A stretch of 13,949 nt of DNA, taken from Spirochaetales bacterium. GTDB lineage: Bacteria; Spirochaetota; Spirochaetia; DSM-16054; Sediminispirochaetaceae. The notes beneath the pieces are model-generated. The model saw only the letters and a program-made list of their open reading frames with translations. It had not been told where the DNA came from and ran no database searches. This document shows, piece by piece, positions 1 to 6,609 of the stretch (positions within the stretch are counted from its first letter, which is position 1; every line of letters starts with the position of its first letter). The position numbers and the translations under genes were made by a program. The DNA lies in assembly GCA_021767325.1 (NCBI GenBank), contig JAASTM010000014.1, positions 1 to 13,949 of the forward strand, read 5' to 3'.

Positions 1-1
1 C

Positions 2-634
2 TATGTAAGCCCGCAGGTTGTTGACCAGATTCTGGACAATCCACCCGAGCTCGGCGGTGTCGACAAGGATATGACGGTATATTTTTCCGATATCCGCGGT
101 TTTACCACGCTTTCGGAGAGTATGAGCCCCCAGGAGCTGGTGCAGGTGCTGAATAAATACCTGACCGCTATGACCGACATAGTGCTGAAATACGACGGAA
201 CTCTGGACAAGTACGAGGGCGATGCTATTATGTGCTTCTGGGGAGCCCCTCTGCCGCAGGAAGACCACGCTCTGCGGGCCTGCAAATGCGCTGTCGAACA
301 GCTGGTAGCCCTGAAAGAGCTGAACAAGGAGTTTCCTGAGGAGTATCAGATCGACATCGGTATCGGCATTAACTCGGGTCGTATGACTGTCGGCAACATG
401 GGCTCGATGCAGCGCATGGACTACACCCTCATCGGCGACAACGTGAACCTCGGTGCCCGGCTCGAAGGCACCAATAAACAGTACATGACCCGCATCATCA
501 TCAGCGAGAACACCTACGGTCTGGTGAAGGATCATGTGATTGCCCGCGAACTGGACAACATCCGGGTGAAGGGCAAGAACAAACCGGTTCTGATCTACGA
601 GCTGCTCGATATCAAGGATTCCGTCGGGGAGTGA
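2..634 (+). CDS. Class III adenylate cyclase, C-terminal catalytic domain (5' end outside window)
   Basis: Makes cyclic AMP from ATP. Only the last 210 codons are present; the reading frame is open to the first base of the window, so any N-terminal sensor or membrane part is missing. Counting from the codon at bases 2-4, the catalytic domain shows the first metal-binding Asp at residue 30 in FSDIRGFT and the second at residue 74 in KYEGDA. It also has the TLIGDNVNLGARLE block with Asp146, Asn149 and the transition-state Arg153. Lys70 and Asp146 are the adenine-selecting residues of the family, which favours adenylate over guanylate cyclase. All catalytic residues I can check are present. The sequence before the domain (YVSPQVVDQIL) is the usual lead-in of bacterial cyclases of the CyaA/CHASE2 type. 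The stop TGA overlaps the ATG of the next gene. Family call is firm; the sensory input cannot be seen. Confidence 0.95.
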   Translation, partial: YVSPQVVDQILDNPPELGGVDKDMTVYFSDIRGFTTLSESMSPQELVQVLNKYLTAMTDIVLKYDGTLDKYEGDAIMCFWGAPLPQEDHALRACKCAVEQLVALKELNKEFPEEYQIDIGIGINSGRMTVGNMGSMQRMDYTLIGDNVNLGARLEGTNKQYMTRIIISENTYGLVKDHVIARELDNIRVKGKNKPVLIYELLDIKDSVGE

Positions 635-1359
635 TGAAACGGTCCGTCATGCGTCTCACCCTCCTGACTGCTATCGGATTCATACTTCTCAGTCTCATTG
701 CCTGCGGAATCCCGAGCTATCCCTACCTCTTTCCACCGGAGGCCTTTGAGAGCAGAGATAGGGTAGGTTTTACAGATAATCAAAATGACCCAGATAAGTT
801 TATATCTTTTGGATATGAAATCTATTATAGATTTTATAGTGGTGATCCAAATCCTATTGGAGGTCCAAATAGTGCAGTCGATGATATGAACGATTATTTT
901 AACTATCCAACTGATTTTATTTCCATAACCTCTGATGCAGGAGGTACTAACGCCTATAATTATGGGTTTAGACGTTTGCTGGTGGATTTAGATGAAAATG
1001 GCATAGTAGATAACAATTCTAACCCTCCACAATTGCCTTTTAGTGATGCACAGTTTGGGACTGGAGTTGAAGTTGAGATTAGCATAGGTTCAAATGATAA
1101 TATTATTATTTCATATTTGTCTGACACCTATACCGTATATAGAACTGCTGTTGAAAATTCAGCTAACAAAGAATTCTATCCATTATCAATTTACGATTTC
1201 GACAATGACTCCGATCTTGTGGCAAGCGGTCTGGATGAATCGAACATTTATGTAGCTTTTTACGCGGTTCCGTACGGCATAGACCAGGAAACTTTGGCTA
1301 CCTTGTACGCCAATGGAAACTCAGAAGGTATGGAATACATTGGCAGTTTTCAGCTATAA
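634..1359 (+). CDS. Hypothetical lipoprotein, unrecognised family
   Basis: I do not recognise this 241-residue protein. The N-terminus is a lipoprotein signal peptide: basic MKRSVMR, a hydrophobic stretch, then the lipobox LIAC with the lipidated Cys at residue 24. The mature protein should be anchored to a membrane outside the cytoplasm. The rest is polar, rich in Asp, Asn and Tyr, with no transmembrane segment or known motif. It includes FGYEIYYRFY near residue 50 and ends in YIGSFQL. The ATG at 634 overlaps the cyclase stop (TGATG) with GGGGAG only two bases upstream; GTG at 631 and ATG at 649 are alternatives. Translation is probably coupled to the cyclase. Odd: bases 781-1200 are about 34% G+C by hand count (141 of 420), with AT-rich codons, whereas the signal peptide region and the last 100 bases look like the neighbours. 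A surface or periplasmic role is inference only. Confidence 0.8.
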   Translation: MKRSVMRLTLLTAIGFILLSLIACGIPSYPYLFPPEAFESRDRVGFTDNQNDPDKFISFGYEIYYRFYSGDPNPIGGPNSAVDDMNDYFNYPTDFISITSDAGGTNAYNYGFRRLLVDLDENGIVDNNSNPPQLPFSDAQFGTGVEVEISIGSNDNIIISYLSDTYTVYRTAVENSANKEFYPLSIYDFDNDSDLVASGLDESNIYVAFYAVPYGIDQETLATLYANGNSEGMEYIGSFQL

Positions 1360-1380
1360 TCACACATATGGAGCAGCACT

Positions 1381-1671
1381 ATGGTTAACTATTACTTCAA
1401 CATCGGGCTTATTTATTTTATCATCGGCTTCGGCAGTGCAATGGTGTGCTATTATATTTTCAAAAAGGATGTTATCGGACACTTTATAGGAGCCCTGATC
1501 GTTGGTTTGATCGGTTCCTTCCTTGGTGGTGTGCTCGAGTTCTTTTTTGCGGATGTAATCGAATTTCTTACTAATCTGAACAATTCGGTAAACGTGTTTC
1601 CGCCGATCATCACTTCGGGTATACTTTTGTGGATTTTCGTGAAAGCCAGCGACCGCAGTACTACTGAATAG
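1381..1671 (+). CDS. Small integral membrane protein, three predicted helices
   Basis: A 96-residue hydrophobic protein of unknown function. Predicted membrane segments lie at about residues 5-27, 33-56 and 73-89. The first is followed by a short basic turn (FKKD), the second is glycine-rich (GALIVGLIGSFLGG), and the C-terminal tail is short and charged. The glycine-rich small three-helix layout loosely resembles the GlsB/YeaQ/YmgE group of stress-associated membrane proteins, but I see no diagnostic motif and do not assign it there. GGAG at 1370-1373 sits seven bases before the ATG, a good ribosome site. The gene starts 21 bases after the lipoprotein stop, so it probably belongs to the same transcript as the cyclase and lipoprotein. 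That it is a real gene is supported by the ribosome site, the spacing and the coherent membrane pattern. Confidence 0.75.
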   Translation: MVNYYFNIGLIYFIIGFGSAMVCYYIFKKDVIGHFIGALIVGLIGSFLGGVLEFFFADVIEFLTNLNNSVNVFPPIITSGILLWIFVKASDRSTTE

Positions 1672-1684
1672 AATGCTGAGAGGG

Positions 1685-1716
1685 AGTCTATGGACGAGGA
1701 GGTGCTTTGATAGACT
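1685..1716 (+). other. Stem-loop with a Shine-Dalgarno-like sequence in its loop
   Basis: AGTCTAT at 1685-1691 pairs perfectly with ATAGACT at 1710-1716 around an 18-base loop. The loop holds AGGAGGT at 1697-1703, a near-complete complement to the 16S rRNA 3' end. TTG at 1707-1709 opens a 31-codon AT-rich frame that ends with TAA at 1800-1802. No T-run follows the stem, so it is a poor intrinsic terminator. It could be an RNA structure at the end of the upstream transcript or a leader element before mazG; it may also be chance. Confidence 0.3.
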
Positions 1717-1737
1717 GCTTATGTGCACACTATATTA

Positions 1738-1778
1738 TTGTAACTTTAAAATATTTTATTAATATGACTTCTGATAAT
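1738..1778 (+). promoter_or_regulatory. mazG: Possible promoter region for mazG (weak)
   Basis: The gap before mazG is strongly AT-rich from about 1731 to 1810, unlike the surrounding genes. GATAAT at 1773-1778 matches five of six positions of the -10 consensus but lacks a good -35 at the right distance. TTGTAA at 1738-1743 paired with TAATAT at 1760-1765 has 16-base spacing and four matches in each box. Either could drive mazG. This is composition plus weak consensus, not a firm call. Confidence 0.25.
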
Positions 1779-1825
1779 ATATATTCTGTCTACTTTTATT
1801 AATTATTCACAGCTAAGGAGTTATA

Positions 1826-2686
1826 ATGGAGTCCCCATTCAATAAAATCGACAAGATCGAGAAGCTGAGCGAGAAAGAAGAAGAGGAGCTTTCCCTCGCC
1901 TTTACCGATTTTTATCGTATAATCAAGACCCTGCGCGGGCCGGATGGCTGCCCCTGGGACCGCACACAGACTCCGGAATCTTTGGCGCCTAACTTGATAG
2001 AAGAGTCTTACGAACTCGTCGAGGCGATCGATAACGACGACATCGATAATATTCGCGAGGAGATTGGCGACATTTTTCTGGTGGCCGGGATGATTGCCAG
2101 CATTCACGCCGAGCAAAACAGATTCACTTTGACTGAGGTGCTTTCTGAAGTGTCTGATAAATTAGTCAGGCGCCACCCGCATGTCTTCGGCGATGAGGTC
2201 AGGGAGAATCCAGATGAGGTCGTTGAGCTGTGGAACCATATCAAAAAGAACGTGGAGAAAGACGGCGGCGAGTTTGAGTCGATGAACGATTCGATACCAC
2301 GTTCACTGCCCCCACTCGAACGGGCGTACAAGATACAAAAAAAGGTTGGCAAAGTCGGGTTTGACTGGGAGGAGCTGCAGCAGGTAAAGGACAAACTGGC
2401 CGAAGAGCTGGCTGAACTGGAGGACTGCACGACCCACCCCGACGAGTACAGGCAGGACAAAATCGAGGAAGAAGTCGGCGATGTGCTGTTTTCGATTATC
2501 AATCTATCCCGGCATTTAAAAATTGATCCGGCCGTAGCCCTGCATAAAACCAATCAAAAATTTGTTGACCGCTTCCGGTATATCGAGCAGAAAATGCACG
2601 CGGAAAACCGCACTATGGATGCTTCGGAATTCGACCGGATGGACGAGCTATGGGAAGAGGCAAAATTAAAACTGAAGGATATGTAG
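1826..2686 (+). CDS. mazG: Nucleoside triphosphate pyrophosphohydrolase MazG
   Basis: Hydrolyses (d)NTPs to the monophosphate and pyrophosphate in the cytoplasm; in E. coli it acts on damaged nucleotides and lowers (p)ppGpp by stress-linked nucleotide control. The 286-residue protein has two tandem MazG folds. The N-terminal one carries LRGPDGCPWDRTQTPESL at residues 36-53, then the metal-binding set Glu59, Glu60, Glu63 (EESYE) with Glu79 and Asp82 (EEIGD). The C-terminal one begins near KVGFDW and repeats the pattern as EELAELE and EEEVGD. The first 25 or so residues are a charged extension beyond the usual length of about 260. AAGGAG at 1815-1820 lies five bases before the ATG, which fixes the start. 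It stands alone after an AT-rich gap and faces the long minus-strand run. Not to be confused with the MazE/MazF toxin pair, which is absent here. Confidence 0.95.
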   Translation: MESPFNKIDKIEKLSEKEEEELSLAFTDFYRIIKTLRGPDGCPWDRTQTPESLAPNLIEESYELVEAIDNDDIDNIREEIGDIFLVAGMIASIHAEQNRFTLTEVLSEVSDKLVRRHPHVFGDEVRENPDEVVELWNHIKKNVEKDGGEFESMNDSIPRSLPPLERAYKIQKKVGKVGFDWEELQQVKDKLAEELAELEDCTTHPDEYRQDKIEEEVGDVLFSIINLSRHLKIDPAVALHKTNQKFVDRFRYIEQKMHAENRTMDASEFDRMDELWEEAKLKLKDM

Positions 2687-2689
2687 TTC

Positions 2690-2731
2690 AAGGCGGCAGC
2701 ACACCTGCGCAAAACAGTGGCTGCCTGCCTT
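2690..2731. terminator. Stem-loop between convergent genes, possible bidirectional terminator
   Basis: AAGGCGGCAGC at 2690-2700 pairs with GCTGCC, a bulged T, then GCCTT at 2720-2731. This gives an 11-base-pair stem with one bulge and a 19-base loop. It lies between the mazG stop at 2686 and the stop of the radical SAM gene at 2753, where a shared terminator is expected. Neither side has a clear T-run, so intrinsic termination would be weak; it may instead protect RNA 3' ends. Confidence 0.45.
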
Positions 2732-2752
2732 ACCACCTGTCTACGAAAGTAT

Positions 2753-5254
2753 TCACCTGTCAATTAGTCTGAAGTAATTGAACACTTTGCCAGCCGGCTC
2801 GCCGTAGGACTCCGGCGGTTCCATCAGCAGCTGTTCACGCTCTACGTTAAAAACCGCCAAGAACTCCCCTACTTCACCCTTAACAGCTTTGAACAGCTCT
2901 TTGAGGTTGTACTTGGCTGCTCCCTGGGCCGGTACATACAGACGCAGAGTTTGGTCATCGCGAGTTTCGAGCCACTGGAGGTCGGCATTTTTACTCCGCA
3001 GAAAATCACTCACTTTATCTGCGAGTTCGGTTGTTGTAGTGCTACGCGGGCTGATCAGATATGTAGCACCAGTATACAGGGCCATCAAAGACTGCCCTCT
3101 TCCACGGCCCTTTTGTCCGGGTATCTGCCCTGACCGGGTAATTTCGATTCCCTCCGGCAAGGCGGTGTTAATCGCAGAGATGAGTACCGCCGGATCGGTT
3201 TCACTGAGCAATTTGCAGCGTACTATCTCAGCCTGCGATGAAATTCCAAGGGTGAGAGGATGGGCAAATTCCATGCGCGGTTTCGGATTAAACCCCGAGG
3301 TATACTCGAGCTTTATTCCGGCACGTTGAAAACTCCGTTCAAAGATAGTCATGATATTGATATGAGACAGGTATTTTGCCTTGCCCTGTTTTTTGAAAGC
3401 CAGGAGATGCCAGAATCCGTCCGTCTGCTCTTCGGCGGAAGAGTTCTCAGTTTCTCCCATTGTGTCGGCATTTACATCCACATCTACCGGAGCCTCCTCC
3501 GGTTTTGTTGAGCGAGTACACACACCGCAATGGTGATCGCAGGGGAAAATGCAGGCATTTGTCAGTTCGTGCTGCCGCGATTTTTCGAGCTCCTTTTTCA
3601 GGAAATCTTGGCTCACGCCAATATCAACTTTCTCCCATGGAAGCACTTCGTCCATACTCTTTCCGCGGCAGGTTTCCTGCTCGACATCCCAGTCCTGCGC
3701 CCCCATCGCCTCGCGCCACAGGTCAAAAGAGATGTGCTCTTCCCAGGCGTCCAACCGGGCACCCCTCTTATAGGCAGTTTCTATCAGGCCGCCGACACGG
3801 GAGTCACCGCGTGAAATAACTCCCTCTAGAAAAGAGATAAAAGGAGAATGGTAATTCACTCGGACTGGTGTTTTATGGAAGGCCTCTCTTATTCGTTTTA
3901 TTTTTTCGAGTGCCTGTATTTCTGTCAGCTGCCGGGACCATTGATAAGGGGTGTGCGGTTTGGGAATAAATGTCCCGATGTTCACGTTCAATTTGAACTT
4001 AGTGACATTGCGTACCTGCTGCAGATACTCGATTATGGCCTCGGCCTCGTCAGCTCCCTCATAGAGATGCTCAGGCAGGCCGACCATAAAATAAAACTTC
4101 GCCAGATTCCAGCCTTTACTGCGCGCCTCTAGCAGAATTTCGGTTACCTTTTCGGCAGTCACCTCTTTATTTATACTCTTCTGCCACTCAAGTTTTGGGG
4201 TTTCCACTGCGAAGGTAAGCCCGCTCTTGCGTATTTTGGACACCTCCTGCAACAACGGTAATGTAAACGAGTTTACATGCAGCGAAGGCAGTGCAAAAGA
4301 GACACCGAGGCCTTCATAGCGTGTATTCAATAGTTTAACCAGCTCGTGGAGACGTACATAATCGCCGGAAGAAAGAGAGGAGAGCGTTATTTCGCGATAT
4401 CCGAGGCCGTGAACCAAAAAATCCGCCTCTTCAATAATCGCGGAAAACGATTTTTGGCGATACGGGCGATAGAAGTATCCGGCGTGACAGAAACGGCAGC
4501 CGTTCGGGCAGCCGCGCATGATCTCGATGACCCCGTGGTCCTGCACCACACTGATATTGGGGACCGGTATCAGATTAGTGCGGGCAGCATCAAAACCGTG
4601 CCACAGTGACCGGCGTGCCGGCTCCTTCTTTTCGGGCATCCATACCGCCGATACAGTGGATAGCTGCTGCAGAATATCCTCGCGGGAAGTCTGTCGGCGT
4701 TTTCCGGTTCTGACTATCTCCACGATTTCCAGCAGTGCTTCCTCAGACTCTCCGATGTAGATTGCATCGAAAAACTCTCCGAAAGGAGCCGGATTGGTGA
4801 GCGCCGGTCCGCCGCCTATGACTATCGGGTCGTTGGAGCTTCGGTCGCGGCGATGAATCGGTATATGCCCGGCCTCGAGGGTGGATAGTATATTAGTGGC
4901 ACTCAACTCATAGCCCACGGAAAATCCGAGTATATCCAGAGAATGCAGCGGAATACCGCTCTCCAGGGTGTAAAGCGGTATGCTGTAACTCCGCAGCTGT
5001 GCTTCGAAATCGGGCGCCGGAGTAAATACCCTCTCACAGTGTACTCCCTGCATTGCGTTGAGCTGTGAATACAGCAGCTTGATGGCGGTGTTCGACATTC
5101 CGATTTCGTAGAGATCGGGAAAACAAATTGCGGCCAAAAGGTCTCCGGGCTGACTCGCCTGCACACTACCGAACTCTCCACCTGTGTAGCGACCCGGCAT
5201 CTGAACTCGGGGTAAAATATGTGCAAGATCCTTTTCGGGGACTATATTATTCAT
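2753..5254 (-). CDS. Fused radical SAM protein (TIGR03960-type) with C-terminal TIGR03936/DUF2344 domain
   Basis: A cytoplasmic iron-sulfur enzyme of unknown reaction, 833 residues. Residues about 1-240 form the B12-binding-like region typical of the family (GGGPALTNPAPFGEFFDAIY near 147-166). The radical SAM core follows, with Cys249, Cys253 and Cys256 in CPNGCRFC ligating the 4Fe-4S cluster. A second cysteine group lies at Cys568, Cys572, Cys576 and Cys579. From about residue 613 a second domain begins (LSHINIMTIFERS, then YTSGFNPKPRMEFAHPL) of the TIGR03936/DUF2344 type. Other bacteria often encode the two parts as separate neighbouring genes, commonly near ribosomal protein genes rplU/rpmA and ribonuclease G. 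The start is supported by TAAGGA eight bases upstream; that TAA is the rodA stop codon, so translation is probably coupled. Substrate unknown; RNA or ribosome modification is a guess from context elsewhere. Confidence 0.9.
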   Translation of the reverse strand: MNNIVPEKDLAHILPRVQMPGRYTGGEFGSVQASQPGDLLAAICFPDLYEIGMSNTAIKLLYSQLNAMQGVHCERVFTPAPDFEAQLRSYSIPLYTLESGIPLHSLDILGFSVGYELSATNILSTLEAGHIPIHRRDRSSNDPIVIGGGPALTNPAPFGEFFDAIYIGESEEALLEIVEIVRTGKRRQTSREDILQQLSTVSAVWMPEKKEPARRSLWHGFDAARTNLIPVPNISVVQDHGVIEIMRGCPNGCRFCHAGYFYRPYRQKSFSAIIEEADFLVHGLGYREITLSSLSSGDYVRLHELVKLLNTRYEGLGVSFALPSLHVNSFTLPLLQEVSKIRKSGLTFAVETPKLEWQKSINKEVTAEKVTEILLEARSKGWNLAKFYFMVGLPEHLYEGADEAEAIIEYLQQVRNVTKFKLNVNIGTFIPKPHTPYQWSRQLTEIQALEKIKRIREAFHKTPVRVNYHSPFISFLEGVISRGDSRVGGLIETAYKRGARLDAWEEHISFDLWREAMGAQDWDVEQETCRGKSMDEVLPWEKVDIGVSQDFLKKELEKSRQHELTNACIFPCDHHCGVCTRSTKPEEAPVDVDVNADTMGETENSSAEEQTDGFWHLLAFKKQGKAKYLSHINIMTIFERSFQRAGIKLEYTSGFNPKPRMEFAHPLTLGISSQAEIVRCKLLSETDPAVLISAINTALPEGIEITRSGQIPGQKGRGRGQSLMALYTGATYLISPRSTTTTELADKVSDFLRSKNADLQWLETRDDQTLRLYVPAQGAAKYNLKELFKAVKGEVGEFLAVFNVEREQLLMEPPESYGEPAGKVFNYFRLIDR

Positions 5255-5265
5255 AAGTTCTATCC

Positions 5266-6609
5266 TTAATACTTATAGCGGCGCAAATAGATGTTCTGTA
5301 TCAGAGCTAAACCGATGGTAGCTGTCCACAGAGATGAGCCGCCGTATGAGAGAAAAAAGAGCGGTATGCCGGTGATAGGCATAATTCCGATGGCCATACC
5401 TATATTAATAACCAGATGAAAGAAGAGCATAAACAGTACACCGGTGCCCATAAAAACACCAAACTCGTCACTGGCGTGCATCACAATAATCAACCCGCGT
5501 ACCAGTAATACCGCAAACAGGGCAAGTACTGCAAACGAACCGATAAACCCCCACTCCTCAGCAATAATCGAGAAGATGAAGTCGGTACTCTGCTGCGGGA
5601 GAAACTGGTAGTGGCTCTGCGTACCTTCCAGGAACCCTTTGCCGGAAAAACCTCCCGAACCGACTGCGGTAAGTGACTGTATGATATTCCAGCCGCTGCC
5701 CTGCGGATCGACCTCAGGCTTTATGAAGACGATCAACCGCATAATCTGGTAGTCCTTCAATACTGCCCTCAAAAAGTACGCGCCGATCAGAGAAACCGAC
5801 ACTAGGAATAGGAATACCCCCAAATAGAGAAAATAGCGCCGGTGCGCGAAGCGGGCTCCGATCAGAGCCAGCAGCGCGGCTATTGCGAGTACTCCGCTGG
5901 TAAAATAGACCAAGTTACTCCTATGAAAAACTTCAAACAATCGGAGCCGCTGTTGCAGAATATAGGTTTCCCACACCGGCAGCACGGCAAACAGCACTGT
6001 CAAAATTCCCAGAAACAGCAGAAACATTAGATACTTGCGGTTTACTCCGGCTACAAAGCTGATTACCCAGAACAGAGGGATAAATACCAACGCGGTTCCC
6101 ATGTCGGGCTGAACTAAAATCAAGCCCATCGGTATTAAGGTAATGAGCAGTCCTATAAAAAAAGTAGCCGGACTGTCGATCTCCTTTCTACGCGACTGAT
6201 AAAACGATGCCAGCACGGCAATCAACCCGATCTTCATAAACTCTGAAGGCTGGATACCGAATCCGAAGAGGCCGAGCCATGAGCGAGCGCCGTTAACCGT
6301 ACGCCCGAAAAAGAGAGTTATGACCAGCAGCAGCAAAAGGCCCACATAGATCTGCGCCGAAAGCTTCTGCATAATGCTGTAGGACGGCAGCTGGAGTAAA
6401 AAGTATATCAGTAGCGCACTTGCAATCCATACTAACTGAAATATATATTCATGTGAAACAACTTGACCGGCGGCATTTACCCCGCTGGAGTAAATAAACA
6501 AACCGCCGATACTCATCAGTGCAATCATCGTTATGAAGATAATAAAGTCGAATTCAAATATAGAAGATTCTTTATTTCGGTCGGATAAGCCGTTACTGAA
6601 GCCTGTCAT
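5266..6609 (-). CDS. rodA: Peptidoglycan polymerase RodA (SEDS family)
   Basis: Inner-membrane glycosyltransferase that polymerises lipid II into glycan strands during elongation, working with PBP2. Family blocks are clear: GRTVNGARSWLGLFGFGIQP (102-121), LVQPDMGTALVFIP (165-178), YQIMRLIVFIKPEVDP (287-302), STDFIFSIIAEEWGF (341-355) and SYGGSSLW (421-428). Asp343 corresponds to the Asp shown to be essential in RodA proteins (TDFIF). At 447 residues it is about 75 longer than E. coli RodA. The extra length is mainly at residues 215-285, which add what look like two further hydrophobic segments. The ATG lies inside the end of mrdA with a 17-base overlap, and GGGGGTGG sits seven bases upstream. 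Only 11 bases separate its stop from the next start. Function is firm. Confidence 0.96.
   Translation of the reverse strand: MTGFSNGLSDRNKESSIFEFDFIIFITMIALMSIGGLFIYSSGVNAAGQVVSHEYIFQLVWIASALLIYFLLQLPSYSIMQKLSAQIYVGLLLLLVITLFFGRTVNGARSWLGLFGFGIQPSEFMKIGLIAVLASFYQSRRKEIDSPATFFIGLLITLIPMGLILVQPDMGTALVFIPLFWVISFVAGVNRKYLMFLLFLGILTVLFAVLPVWETYILQQRLRLFEVFHRSNLVYFTSGVLAIAALLALIGARFAHRRYFLYLGVFLFLVSVSLIGAYFLRAVLKDYQIMRLIVFIKPEVDPQGSGWNIIQSLTAVGSGGFSGKGFLEGTQSHYQFLPQQSTDFIFSIIAEEWGFIGSFAVLALFAVLLVRGLIIVMHASDEFGVFMGTGVLFMLFFHLVINIGMAIGIMPITGIPLFFLSYGGSSLWTATIGLALIQNIYLRRYKY

Noticed and set aside
1707..1802. 31-codon TTG-initiated frame before mazG as a true gene
   Set aside because: Despite the good AGGAGGT upstream, the AT-rich content makes such a frame easy by chance and the peptide has no recognisable character; kept only as a possible leader in the findings.
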